Positions 11,293 to 23,600 of a DNA stretch of 64,000 nt are shown here, piece by piece. Under the pieces are notes generated by a model. That model was not told the origin of the DNA, did not search any database, and worked only from the letters and a program-made list of their open reading frames with translations. The stretch comes from Erodium maritimum (Eukaryota > Streptophyta > Magnoliopsida > Geraniales > Geraniaceae): positions 61,178,039 to 61,242,038 of the forward strand of contig OY997593.1 in NCBI GenBank assembly GCA_963921825.1, in the 5' to 3' direction. Position 1 is the stretch's first letter; each line of letters begins with the position of its first letter. The position numbers were made by a program, and so were the translations under genes.

Positions 11293-12990
11293 ATGGAGAT
11301 TGTTTAGGACTACCTCGGGGATTTCTCCATTGAGGACGACCAGGACGACGAGGATGTTGTGGCGGTTGTTCCTATCGAAGTCATCTTGGCTGCCTTCGAT
11401 GGTCGGTACCCACACTCACTAGCCAGACGATTATGGCTGACTTTGGTTGCAACCCAAAAGTTCTATGTGGTTCCATGCTTCAGTGGTGGAAAGTCAACAA
11501 CTTGAAGGTCGAATCCATCTCTAAGGAGGTGGTGGCTTTCCACTTCCTGGCCAACATAACGTTGTTGGGGCCCGGGGGAAGGGGCGTTAATGACTACTTG
11601 ATGATTCTGGTACCTCTACTACCATGCATGCAACCGAGCATCATCTCGTTTCGCTTCATGTACATATGGGTGAGGGCGTCCAATATTCTTGGTGATGCGA
11701 GGAATGCCCACGTCTGATCTCTCCTGGCTAATGCCCTGGGCACCGAGGTAACATCCGCATCTGTGTCGGTACCTCGTCGGTGAGATGATTTCCTTTGGTT
11801 CCTGGTTAGCTTGGACGTGGATAGGCCACTCCGCCGACAAATTCGCTTCCACTTATCCGGTCACCTAGAGCTTATAGGTGTAGGTATTCAATATAAAAGA
11901 CTATCGAGTTCATGTGTCTAATGCGGAGGCTCAACCATCGAATACGATCTTTCACGTTTGTATCCCAAGTATGGGAAGGAAGGAGATCTAGTATGTTGAT
12001 TCCCTCCGGTCCTGATGGGACTTGATACAGATTAATTGCTTAGGATGGAGTCGGCGTGACTCGGGAACGATGGGTGCCCCCGGTTGAGGAGTTCCTGACC
12101 CCTCTCACCTTAGAGACAGAGGGGGACAAGCTGAGAGACAAGAGGAATCTCCTCCCCCCTCCCCGTTGGGTTTCCCAACACTTTTCCAAACGCCGAGCCT
12201 GTTGCAAAGGCTTGTGATTTGGCTAAGCAGCATCCCAAGGGGATGACTCCTGGAGTTCAGTTGGCGTATCTCGAATCGTAAGATGGGACAAGTGAGGTAG
12301 CAAAGACCTGTGATTTGGCTAACAAGGTTCAGAAAGACGATCAATGAGTGTGGGAGGGAGAGTTCAGCTATATCAGTAGGAGTCCTGCTCAGTCAGTGGC
12401 ACCTTCTTCGGTACACCTACAGGTGGACGCTAAGACGCCCTCTCGGATGGGACAAGTGAGGTAGAAACCTATTGGATTAAGCCCCAAACAATCAAACGTC
12501 ATGAAGACAAAGGAGCGGGCAAGGTGGGGCAGTTTTACACCTGTACATGATAGCTGAAGTGGGCCCTTGACATCTCGGGGGTCCCTTTCACAACCCGTCA
12601 GCTTGTGGATGAAGAGGAGGACGACTTCCACCAAGCAAGGGCTGCTAAGCAACCCCGCCAGAAAACATGAGTTGGACTGGGGACGAGGTGGTTGAGGGTT
12701 GGTGGCCTACCCCCATGATTCGGGACCGGGTTAGCCTGGTGTTTCTCGAAGAAGCAGGGAAGCATCATACTTTTTATTTCGTTTTAGTTGGTTGCATTTA
12801 TGCTCATCATTATTTTTTTGAATTTTTAATGTGTTAAGGGTAGACGGTTAAATTATATCTGGTTGTCTAAGATGGAAATTAGATTAATTTTACGGGTTCA
12901 AGAGCGTCGGGTCACTTACGGGAGTCCCAGACATATTCTAGAATGCAAAGTCTTTGGCCCAACCATTATAACTGTTGATTGACATTATTT
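11293..12990 (+). pseudogene. Decayed LINE ORF1-like (DUF4283-type) segment plus 3' tail
   Basis: Reading the plus strand across frames, an acidic start (MEIV, an in-frame stop, then DYLGDFSIEDDQDDED) leads to a block resembling the DUF4283 domain of plant L1 ORF1 proteins. The clearest part is at 11433-11717, with LQWWKVNNLKVESISKEVVA, then LGPGGRG and FRFMYIWVRASNILGDARN. Stops and frameshifts are frequent, so it is not coding. The segment near 12700 shares 'ggtggcctacccccatga' with 42800. The tail at 12850-12990 shares many short blocks with 46460-46520 and 47090-47190, suggesting one retroposon family with several copies in the window. Boundaries are approximate. Confidence 0.5.
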
Positions 12991-13214
12991 GTGCATTTTA
13001 CTTGTCGCTTGTTTAAAAGAAATAATTAGATAAAATAATGAATTATGGGAACCTGTAACGGAAGAGATGTGTGATTGCCAGAAATCATTGAGATGGAACA
13101 AATAATCATTTTAAGACATTTGATTCTTAATTTAGGCATAAACTGAAGGAAGAACAAATGGATATATATGGTTGAGAAAGGCATGTGTTGGAGTGGTGCA
13201 TATATATAGCATAA

Positions 13215-14140
13215 GAGCATCCACATCAATGGGCGAACCCAGGGGCTGAACCCTCTGTTGACTGGGAAGGGTTCAGCCCCCTGCCCCCCTAAAATTTGTG
13301 TGCTGCACATCAGAGGAGCTTGTATGAGAGGCTTGATTGTCAGAAATGCTGACTGTGTAATTAATTAAGCTTTTACCTGATTCTGTTAACGTTATTTTTA
13401 AATCAACAACTACTAAATAAAATAGAACTAAAATTCATAAATAGAAATAAAAGTTCATTAATAAAATACAAAATTTTAAATGACATAAAATATACATAAT
13501 TCAAACTGACAATTCATTTGGTCGATAAAAGTTTCTGCAGCGATGAATTCTTTGATAACCGTTACCAATACCACATGTATTTTTTTTGAAACACTGACAG
13601 TTACTATTCCCGATAATAACGTTTGGGCATCGTCGTCGGACATTTTTTACCGCAACAGAAAAAATGATTTTTAAAATAAAAAACTGATTTTTAAATTTTA
13701 AAACCGATTATTAAATTTACAAATTGAGTTTTAGAATTAAAAAATGATTTTTAAAATTTAAAACTAATTTGTTTACCTATAAAAACCTAATTAATAACAT
13801 TACCATATATTAACCTAACTAATTACTATATATTAATCTAATTACTAACTTACCATAATAATGTTCTAACCTAATATTACTGTGCTTCTTCTCCATTAAC
13901 AAGTTGCGTCTGTTTTTTTTTTGCAGGCCACGTGTAGGCAATGGAATGGACGATGGCGAAGCAGCGAGGAGCGAGGCAGCGGGGCTTGTTCTTGCCCCGC
14001 GCCCTGGACTCGCGAAGCCGAACCCCCTCACCACGCCCCGCGCCCCGCACCCCACATCGACCGAACCCCGGACCCTCCTCCAACTGGCACCTGACTCGCG
14101 CACCGGCCTCGCTCGCAAGCCCCGCTTGATGTGGGTGCTC
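13215..14140. mobile_element. PIF/Harbinger-type non-autonomous element (926 bp), TSD TAA
   Basis: The left end GAGCATCCACATCAA matches, inverted, the right end TTGATGTGGGTGCTC with one mismatch. TAA flanks both ends (13212-13214 and 14141-14143). Inside the left end is a strong hairpin (GGGGCTGAACCC / GGGTTCAGCCCC, about 13252-13281). The middle is AT-rich and the right third is GC-rich. No transposase is readable. Its end type and TSD match the element at 5234-5557, but the interior differs. Confidence 0.8.
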
Positions 14141-14495
14141 TAAGAAATGTATAGGTAGGGACTGTGAAGGTCTTGACATCGATTAAACTAATATGAAAAA
14201 AACACATGGATTAAAACAAAAATTCATTGAAGAAAACATATCATATATTAATTAAATAATTAAATATAAAAACCTACCCTAACGTACTAGACTTACTAGT
14301 TATTATTGGTCACCAACTGGACAAAACTTAGGGTAAATTTCAAAAAAAAGTCAGTTCATAAAAACATGTAAAATATTTTAACCAATTCATAAGACATATA
14401 AATGATCAGTAACATATTCATAAATGCATGTAAATGACATGTAACTAAAATTTAGGGTACTTTATTTGGTCCTTCTATACTTTAGGTAGTTTACT
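14141..14495. other. Short AT-rich spacer left of the large hAT element
   Basis: No gene. The segment 'aaaaacctaccctaa' at about 14269 recurs in inverted orientation right of the hAT element (about 22383-22397), so this spacer may be one half of an older inverted-repeat element split by the hAT insertion. The last 8 bases (14488-14495, AGTTTACT) are the left hAT TSD. Confidence 0.5.
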
Positions 14496-14786
14496 TAGGG
14501 ATGGCAACGGGGCGGGTTTGGGGCGGGTTACCCGTGCCCCGTCCCCGCCCCACTTCCCTACCCCGCGCCCCGTCCCGCGTTGACCCCGGTTTGACCCCGC
14601 CCCGCTCTCGCCCCGCGGGGAACGGGGATACCCGCCCCATTTATTGCCCCGCAGAAGAAATGAAAATTTTGAATAATAACATAATTCTCATTAATTTTTA
14701 AAACATGCATGCATATAAAATAAACATTATATGACAATAACGTCTTACAAAAGTTCACAAATAACAGACAATGTCTTAATAAAATC

Positions 14787-15546
14787 CAGGGCCGGCCCAA
14801 CAAATTTGGGGGCCTTAAGCGAACGTTTATACAAGACCTTTTTTTACTTCAAAAAATGGAGTCGATACTCTAATTATTTTATTAATATAATAAATAAAAT
14901 ACGTCTAAATGAGGGGACATAATACAGTTTAGAAATTGAAAGTTTCCAGAAAAATTGACAAATGGAAGAATTTAGAGAAGAATTTGATCAGAGTCTAGAG
15001 AATTGATGAATACAAGGAAGTGAGGAAAAAACTCAAAGTTTGGGCATTTATAGATGAAAAAAATCGAAATCAGAGGTTAATGAATCTGAAAAAAAAAATG
15101 AAACAACGGGTATATGTAACTAAAATTGCCGAAATAAATACGAAAGGATAAAGATCACCTTAAATTTATGTGGAGAAATGAGAAAAGAAACTGAAACTCC
15201 ATGTCAAGGAGGGACGCCGCAAATTGTGAGGAAGATGGTATTTTGGTTTCTCTTTCTACGTTTCGAATTAGTAAATCTTTTCTCAGGGCAAATCAGGTTT
15301 TTTTGGGCTTTAAAACAAATCAGATATTTTGGGGCCTACTTTTAATTGCGTACATTAGTATTTGTGAGGCTTTAAAGCAAATAAGATCTTTTAGGGCCTT
15401 AAAGCAAATCAGATTTTTTAAGGCCTTAAGCAGATTAAAAATGTTTTGGATCTATTTTTAATTGAGTATATTAGTTGTTTGGGGGCCTTCTCTTCATGGG
15501 GGCCTTAAGCAAAGGCTTAAGCGGCTTAAAGGTTGGGCCGGACCTG
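14787..15546. mobile_element. Nested hAT MITE-like element, 760 bp, TSD ATAAAATC
   Basis: The ends CAGGGCCGGCCCAAC and GTTGGGCCGGACCTG are inverted copies with one mismatch. ATAAAATC flanks both sides (14779-14786 and 15547-15554). The interior is AT-rich, with many 'ggccttaagc' and 'aaatcagat' repeats and no coding capacity. It sits inside the larger hAT, exactly at the left border of the Helitron. A related end is found in inverted orientation at about 40380-40456. Confidence 0.88.
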
Positions 15547-15866
15547 ATAAAATCTATCTAATATAATATGTCTAATACGATCTTCCGCGTGAAGTCTACG
15601 CGTCTCCCTGTTGCCTCACTCGCGTTTCTCTCCCACTCTCGCTATTCTTTTGTTCGGCCCATGCTTAAGCGTTTCATTTTTTCGGTCCATCATTAAACGC
15701 GTCCCTCTCGTCTCTTCCGCAAACCAATCAAGGCACCTGCTCCGTCTCTTCCGCCATCGCAATCAAGGTCGCAACTCCTCAGTTCCTTTTGTAATATTGG
15801 CTCCCTTCTTCTTCCTCACCAACCTTTATATTTTCCTCTAGCCCCTTCGTCTCCAGAAAGCAACCG

Positions 15867-18800
15867 ATGGAGTTCGCTGTCACGCCCTATAAATTTGCCA
15901 CTGGTCCCTCCTCAGATTATTGGTACGGCTCGCAGAAGGTTAGTGCTTCGATTGTTCCTTTTATTTGTGATCTTTCATTGTCATTTAGGGTTCCTACTAA
16001 CTATTTCCATTTTTTTCATTTGTTTGCCGTTTGCTCTTTTTTCCCCATTCAGGTCTATCACACGCGATTCAGGCAGGTATGTTTCTTCTGCCATTTATGT
16101 TTGGTTTGCAACTTTGTACTATTTTTTCCCTCCCACTGGAATTTTGGATATTTTTTTGGAGATTAAGTATTGAATATAATTTGTTTGTGTGGAGATTTGT
16201 AGAAGTGCTGAATATAATTTGTTTTTGTTTGCCTGTGTGCCCAAGTTGATGCCTGTTTTTTTTTTCTAATATCAAAACTTGGATTCTTATAAGGTTTACT
16301 TACGAGCACTTGGGGTAATATGTTATCCAAATAGCTTAGCTCAGTAGTACAGACTAATCAAGTACAAATTTTTAGTTTGGTTTAGCCTTTTATGGAGTAA
16401 ACTCTTAAATATTTTTTAGAACCAAGCCTGGATGACTTGACCAAGCTGTATAACCTTCACCAGCAAACTGATAAGTAGGAGAAGTTTGTCAATGATATCA
16501 GAAACAAACCGTTGTTCTTTTGATGGTTAAACCAAGGTTCGGGCGAGTTTGTTCTTCGACATTTCGTTTGCCAATACACCTTCAATTTAACGTTTACATT
16601 TTTTTCAAAGAAACTCGATCAATTTTCACTTTGTTATTTGGTTTCAAGCTGATAAAAGGCATCCAACTTTTTTGAAGGGAGTCCCAACTCCGTGGTTGTT
16701 GAATAAAGTATGAGAACATGATGTGTTGACAAATAAAATATGATTATAGCTCAGATATAATAATGCATTGGGCATGGTAGAATAGAATGTGATTATTTTT
16801 TCGTGTGCTTGATTAAGGTTACATCTAATTTCTTGCAGTGTATGAATTCGACTATTTGAGTATGACCTGTCTCTGTTCTCTTGTGTGAATGATAGTGTGA
16901 ATTTAAATGTCTGGTTGTCTATTTTGCCTTGCAAAACATGAAATTTAGTTCAAAGTTTATTGTTGGTAGCATGCAAATAGTGAGAACTGAGACATTAAGA
17001 TTGACGTTTGCATAGTTTATTATATGCTGTCGTTGGGTTTGACTAAAAAATTAGGTTTGGTTCGGGTTTGACTAAAAAATTGGGTTTGGTTTACTGTCAT
17101 GTTTAAGAACAATTGTGGACTAGGAGAAGAGGTTTGTGCTTGACTTGGGGTTGTTTGCATTTTCCTTTTCAACATTTGTGAGTATATTTTTCTTCAATTT
17201 GTTAATCAGTTGATGTGTTTTAGATGTCCCAAAAGAATGACACATGAATGTGTTTGGGAAAAGCTTTTTGATTGATAATAATTACAATTCCATTATTCCG
17301 GTTATGCATGCTCTGTGTACGATGGAAGCCTGAAGACAACATTTTATCTTTATGTTCCTTTAGGTATAAAGGAGGGCCAGCATTACCTAGAAAGTTGATC
17401 ATGCTGGGTGTGAGCAAGAAGTCTGTTGTGGAGGTTTTCCCTCTCTGTCTTAACTTGATTGATTCTAGAGATAAAAACCATACGATGGTGAGGCTGAGCA
17501 CAAAGGTACTAGCTATGGCAAGCTTTATTATTTTTTGAAGATTGCATAAATCTTATGACATGCTTTTATATCACAATTTTGTTTTCATTGACTTGTAACT
17601 AATGATACTATAGTTGAAATTCAACTTTCTTTTCCTCACTAAATCATTGTCTTCAGGCTTCCATTTCAGATCTGTCTGAGAAGGTGAGCTCACTTAGAGC
17701 TATCGAAAAGGAAAAGGTATACCCTTTGTAGGTTACGTATGCTGAGTATGATTATAGGAAACAAACAGATGTAGTTATTGTTAAGTGTTGTATACCTCAT
17801 TACTAGACTCGGTTTTGTGATATTGAGTCCCTGGTTTAGGATACTGCTCACCATTGTGTGGTGCATCTCTATGTCTTTTCCCCATTTCCCCTCTCAGAAT
17901 AGTTCATAATTTTGACTGAAAAACTTAAATTGTTTAGAATTGAATTGTTACTCTGTGAAATAAAAATATTGTGAACTATATCGAACTCGGAAATTGTTAA
18001 GAATTGAATTGTTATTGTAGGTGAAATAAAAATGTTGTGAACTATTTCGAACATGGAAAAGTGATCCTTTGAATTATTTATAATAGGTTAATCTTCCAGA
18101 TGCTGCAAATTTAAGTTACCAGGTTAAGACAAAAAAAATAAAGGAGCATCCAGTATTGGGTAAGCAAGCTTATTCTTTTAACCATAACCATCAAAGTTTG
18201 ATTTTGCTTGCATCAAGCTCGTACTACACGAGTACACGGTACAAAAGAGGATTTACCTAACCGAAAATCAGAGCCAGAAACCAAGCGAATCAATCCAAGT
18301 AAATGGATACAGAAAAAGATATGATTTAAATTCAAATTCTTTCTCATTTCCCGAACATTTCTATTGAATCAGCATCAAACCCAGATCAGATAATATTTCA
18401 TACTTCAAAATGTTTGCTCTACTATTTTATTGGCGATTGAGTGGCTACGTGAGCTGAGCTATTAAAGTGCCTTGAAGCAAGTCTATATACCACTATCATT
18501 ATAGTTTTTATTTCGGTGCTTTATAACATAACATAACTACAGGTGGTAAAAAATATTGTTGAGCAGGTCACATAGGAAACTTTGAGAGACTGAAATCATT
18601 CGAAGGTACTCCTTTTCATTTGTGAAGATAAAGCTTATTCCAATATCATGTTTACTTCTCTCCATGTTTGAATAATCTGGTTGTGTGTTTACCTAATGAA
18701 TATAGTTTTGTGTTTCTCTTATTTCTTTCTGCTAAGAATTTAGTTCCCTTAAAACGACAATTCTTTTATTTGAAATAACAATTCTTGATTTTAATAAAAT

Positions 18801-20277
18801 CAAGGTTCATTCGCTGAACAAAAGGTTTCATTTCACATTTGCAACTCATGCCCATATCTGCAAGTCTGCAACCAAATAGGTTTATTTACATGTGAACAAA
18901 TGATGTGCACTTTTATTGCCAAGAAGTCATAGAGAAGCATCGAACACATGACTTCCTTTCCAGGCTACATCGTGGTAATATTAATGGGTTGATTTCGGAC
19001 CCTATTCAATACTAAATACCTTACATTATCTTCTTTTTTTCTGATCCTTTTGGATCTTGCAACTCAACTAGAACAACCTATCTCTCAAAACTTTCTTCCC
19101 GATATTTTTTGTGTTATTTCCTCGACCAACTCTATTTGTGATTATTCTGATTCTCCCAAATTCTTCCATCAGAGGTAGATACCGCATTTATTTATTTGGC
19201 TTTTGAGTTCAGCTGGTTCCCTTTTTTTCTTAATTTGTTCGGTTGTTCATTTTAAGAGAAATGTTGATGATCTTATGCATGGGCATCTTAGCGATTGTGT
19301 GGTGTGTTAATGTTATGAGTACTATGACTGAATTTGAATACATGTTTATATGTGAAAATACAATATTATGTTATTTCTTGCCATTCTCTGCAATTTTTTT
19401 ATTTCACTTGATGATCTGTACAAACCTGAAATTGTGAGTACTACATGGTAAAAAAGCATTTTGGGTTTTCTTTGCTATGATTAATATACATTCCCAAAAT
19501 CAATATATTGTGCAACTTAGTTGTTTTTCTGAAATTCATATTTGGAGAGATTGTTCTAATTATAGTCTTATTCTATGTCTGTTTGTTTCTTGAGAAAATA
19601 GAGGGAATGAATGGTGCAAATCCCTTTTACAATAGTATAATTTGAGCCAAAAGCATCGTTTTATATGATATTATCTTGTGCTTTAAATCCTATTTGTGAA
19701 GGTATGCTGCAATGCGTGTAAGAAGCCAGTAAAGGACTGTCAATTTGTGGCTCATGCAGGTAAAGAATCCTTTCTCACATGCCTAATTTTTTGGAATATG
19801 GTATGAAGTGAAATTACATATGAACATTTATATGCAACTAACAAAATGCCTTAATATAAATGAGAATCGCATTGCTATTCATCTATTCATACTAAATTTT
19901 TGCCAAAAATATATAAAAGTTGGTAAGTTTGTCTCTTATCTATGAGAAAAGTGGAATCAATTTCCTATTATGTCTTTTAGAGGAACATGCTTAGGACTTA
20001 GCTTTTTTTTATATTGAAATTTAAAGGCTTGAAGAAAGAAAATGAATTCGAATCTCATGTCCATTTTGTAAGAAAACAAAGTCCTTAGTCCAATTGCTAT
20101 CCTAATACTGAAGTGTTCTGCTTGTGTTGCGTATTATGAACTTACACAATATTTGAGATGAGAATTGCGTTTATAGGTGATGTGCTAATTTGGTTAAGCC
20201 TGACTTCTAATTTCAAACTGGATCAAGAAGCTTATGATTATCCGTATGTGAAAGATGGAAAGAGGAGCCGTTCTTGA
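15867..20277 (+). pseudogene. Captured multi-exon plant gene fragment, unidentified
   Basis: At least eight exons with GT..AG borders can be read. Exon 1 is 15867-15938 (MEFAVTPYKFATGPSSDYWY, then GSQK), exon 2 is 16053-16076 (VYHTRFRQ), then a segment from 16420 (LDDLTKLYNLHQQTDK). Next come an exon from about 17364 (GGPALPRKLIMLGVSKKSVV..), 17657-17716, 18087-18159 and 18567-18605. An exon from 19702 encodes CCNACKKPVKDCQFVAHA, and the last exon ends in KDGKRSRS with a stop at 20275-20277. The cysteine/histidine spacing suggests a small zinc-binding motif. The exon at 16420 has an in-frame TAG where Q or a similar residue is expected and does not join exon 2 in phase. The join between 18605 and 19702 is also out of phase. 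So it is probably a pseudogene. I do not recognise the parent gene. It lies wholly inside the Helitron. Confidence 0.6.
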
Positions 20278-21136
20278 GCTAATGATCAATTAAGGTGAGG
20301 GTGAATGGAGATCTGTAGTTTATTGCTGAAAGCTTGATGATTCTATCACGTATGAAGCCATTAAATCCTCTCCGGTCTCAAGGATTACATACAACTCGAT
20401 GCTCTTTAATATTATTGGGATGGTGATAATATGTGCATTTTATTTTTCTATGATGCTAGACCGGAACAAGAAATACATATTGTTGTCAGCATCTCTTATC
20501 TTTTTGTAAATTCAACCATCATTAAGCAGTTATTTTAATGAATTGGTTCATCTTCTGATCCCATAATTCATTCTTTTGTTAGCCCATCATATTAATTTAA
20601 AGGTGCGGACACAATGAGTTGATGGTTTCCTCCAACAGTAAAATTGGCTTTATATTCAGGATATAATTATAAAAATGAACATTGTGTTTAGCACTTTTTA
20701 TAAGCTATCATCGGCCCCTATAATTTATCGCAAATTAATTAGTAGGATGACCAATTGTTTTTCTTTTTTGCACCTTCAATCATCTTTAACCAAACTTGGT
20801 AAATTTAGTCACTTGACATGCCACATGACGTCAGCAAAAATGTGGGTTTGATGAAAGAAAACACTTCCTTCAAGCTCTTTATTCTGAGATTTCTCTTTCA
20901 TTTTTTGTTTCTTTCGCTGTCAGCGTATTCTTTCCATGCTGTTAACTTATGGTTGATTATGAAATGCATTTTTTGCGTTTTAAAAAAAAAGTGCATTTTT
21001 ATCGTTACCAGTTCATGAATTGTCACATAAACAATCAATAAGAGATATAAGATTCCAAGCATGTCCACCGTCCTTAAACAACCCATAAAATGTACAATTA
21101 CAGTAAATGGATATAACATACAACTCTTCACACCAA

Positions 21137-21168
21137 GCACCGCGCGATGCGCGGTGCCACCCCACTAG
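21137..21168 (+). other. Helitron 3' terminal hairpin and CTAG end
   Basis: GCACCGCGC, loop GAT, GCGCGGTGC, then CACCCCA and CTAG, next base T. The 9-bp GC-rich stem a few bases before CTRR is the diagnostic termination signal of Helitrons. Confidence 0.9.
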
Positions 21169-22366
21169 TGTCTCTTAATATAAAATTACATGCTCCCAAC
21201 TTGAATTTTGAACTTGAAGCAGTTTCCTTGACCGTGGTGCTTTGCAAAACCTGTGAACAAATACCATATGATAAGATGATGAATCTTGATACTAATTATA
21301 TGATAAACAATTTCACTCAAAAAAAAAAATGATAAACAATTAAGAAATTGGACCACATGTTACACAGCAACTACAAAGCAGTGCTAAAAGAGATGCATTT
21401 GCAGAAAATAGTTAAGATTCATGCATATATGACATGAATTTCAGTCAACAACCAGATTGTTAATGTTATGACAGTGGCCAAAAGCATCAAAACAAGGGAA
21501 AAAAACAATAAAAAGCCTGAAAGACATATGTGGAATGTTATGGTACATTACATGAATCAAAAGCATGTTATGTTCCTTCTTCCCCAAAACTAAAAAGAAT
21601 CATCACGTATTCATATATTAATTACTAAATCATGTTCCACATATTCATCACATAATCACATATTTACAACCATAAAACAATAAAATATGTTATTTTGCAA
21701 CACATTTCCATAGATGAATCCAGAAACTCTAGCCGAGTTTTGTTTTAACATGTTCACATATTAATTCTTTAAAGCATGTTCCGTAGATTCATCACAGATT
21801 CCTAACAACAACTCATAAGCCCAGATCTAATAAACCCAAAAAAGGGATAGCGAAGCTTAAAGATTTTTTTTGTTACCAACGAAGTCAGTGATTGAAACTT
21901 GACAGGAATGATTGTGAATCTAGTGATGTCGGACGGACCTCAGGAGAGGAACAATAGTGGACGCCGGAAAGAGCTCAGGAGATGGACGCCGGACGAAGCT
22001 CACAAGAGGGACAGATGGTGGTGGTGGACGTCGTACGGAAGTCGGTGGTGGTGAGGAGGGATTGAGATGCGCAAGTCTCGGCAGAGAGATTTCAAAGTAG
22101 GAACTAGGAATGGATAGGGTTTGGTAGAATAATTTATTATTAACTTATATATATTAATATATATTATATATATAATTATCAGTAGCGGGGCGGGTTCGGG
22201 GCGGGGACTGCTTGCCCCGTCCCCACCCCGCCCCGAGTCAAATTCCCCGTTTTTCACCCCGTGCCCCGTCCTGTCAGAAAAATCCCCGACCCGAACCCGC
22301 CCCGTTCGGGGAGGGGGTGTCGGGTCCCCATCGGGGTCGGGTCGTTTTGCCATCCCTAAGTTTACT

Positions 22367-22844
22367 GCTCATGACCAATACTTTAGGGTAGGTTTTTACA
22401 TTTAACCCATTAATTAAAACAGTAACACAACATTATACCACAACATTTAGAAACTACAATTTTTTGTTCAAGTTATTCCACCTCGCCTCTACATTTTTCC
22501 AATCACCATAACATCACTGTCTTGGCATTCTCATATCAATCATAATGAAGATTTCCTCATTTAGTTTTCCTTTCTTTTTTATTGTGTTTTGCCTCTAGGA
22601 TGCGTTTGCTAGTGTAGGGTTTAGGTTGACTCTGTGAAGCTCGGTGGAAGGGCTAATCAGATTGTGATTCACAACCAAAAAAACATTCATGACTAGATGA
22701 TGATGGGATTTGGGGTGAGTTGTGTAAATCACCTGAGTCAAATCTCGTTTGCTTCTCCCTCGTTGTGCCTCCTTCCACCAAAAAGTTGGATTTAAAGCTG
22801 AGCAACTCCCACCGATACTAATACGTAAGGTGTTTGGGTATCTA
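22367..22844. other. Spacer between hAT and retroposon; nothing recognised
   Basis: No gene. The first 35 bases contain 'ttagggtaggttttt', an inverted copy of sequence left of the hAT element. The rest is ordinary intergenic DNA. Confidence 0.4.
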
Positions 22845-23600
22845 TTTTTTTTTTTTGAGGAAGAAAGATTCATTAATAACTTAATAAATCTTACACATCG
22901 GATACATACCAAACTTAACAAGCGTTGCATTCATTGATCGTTCTCGGGATCCCGAAGAACGATAAGTGAGATGAATTGCTCTCGAGACGGGCGACGCAGC
23001 GCCAAGATAACCACTACTACCAGATCGATCTTCTTTATCGGTTTTCCCGGGAGATCCACCGATAAAGAATTTCGATCGGACATGCCGCCAGAGGCAGCAA
23101 CCACACCTACCAGGAATACGAGATTCCGGCAGGGAGGACAAACAAAATCCTAATAAACAGGAAACGAGATAAACAACTAAATAACCAACGACGACCGAGG
23201 AACTACTCGCGACCGGCCTCCGATGTCTGGGCTTTGGATCGGGGCGAGGTGGACAGCGCCGACGGGTACAGACCCGATCCACTAGGGGCTGGTGCACAGG
23301 ACTGGCCGGTAAACACAAAGAGCAGGAGCATATCTGATCGGCTTCAACTGTAGTGTTCCGACAGAAGCTGGGTGCAGATCTGACTGTCGGGCCGGAGAAC
23401 GAACATGGCTAAGAGGCTCAGTCGGTGGTAGTCTGGTCAAGGTCGTTGGGATCTGTCTCCGGGGGGATCGTTGTCGCCGGGGAAAGAGATCGGAGGGGAG
23501 TTGGGCGGTGGCCGGCGGATCTACTGGCCGAGGCAACAGATGTACATGTTTCCAATGCAATCTGATAGATCCGTTAACCGTTGTACCCAACGGTGAATAC
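22845..23600 (-). mobile_element. Poly(A)-tailed retroposon, minus strand, 5' end uncertain
   Basis: A 12-T run at 22845-22856 (poly(A) in the minus sense) is directly preceded, in the minus sense, by 'gaatctttcttcctc', and the body to about 23590 is GC-rich with no similarity I can name. The minus frame 22881-23318 (145 residues, basic and proline-rich) has no recognised domain. A poly(A) tail on an intronless GC-rich body suggests LINE-mobilised sequence. I found no convincing TSD. Confidence 0.45.

Larger units (their letters stand above)
15553..21168 (+). mobile_element. Non-autonomous Helitron carrying a captured gene, about 5.6 kb
   Basis: The 3' end has a perfect 9-bp stem with a GAT loop (21137-21157), 7 spacer bases and CTAG (21165-21168), followed by T. 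The proposed 5' end TCTATCTAATATAATATG is preceded by A. Helitrons insert between A and T, start with TC and end with a hairpin and CTRR without making a TSD, so the layout fits. No Rep/helicase is present. The cargo is a broken multi-exon gene in the same direction. The 3' end is near certain. The 5' end is inferred from the TC start and from where outer hAT sequence resumes. Confidence 0.75.
14496..22358. mobile_element. hAT element (Ac-like ends), 7863 bp, enlarged by nested insertions
   Basis: The left end TAGGGATGGCAA and right end TTGCCATCCCTA are inverted copies, and AGTTTACT flanks both sides exactly (14488-14495 and 22359-22366). An 8-bp TSD and a TAGGGATG end fit the hAT superfamily. 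Both ends carry subterminal GGGGCGGG/CCCCGCCC repeats (about 14508-14650 and 22185-22340), a usual hAT feature. No transposase is readable. Without the Helitron and the smaller hAT inside, the element would be roughly 1.5 kb and non-autonomous. Confidence 0.88.

Noticed and set aside
22000-22353. 117-residue minus frame as a hAT transposase exon
   Set aside because: It consists of subterminal GC repeats and low-complexity sequence. No hAT dimerisation or BED motif is visible.
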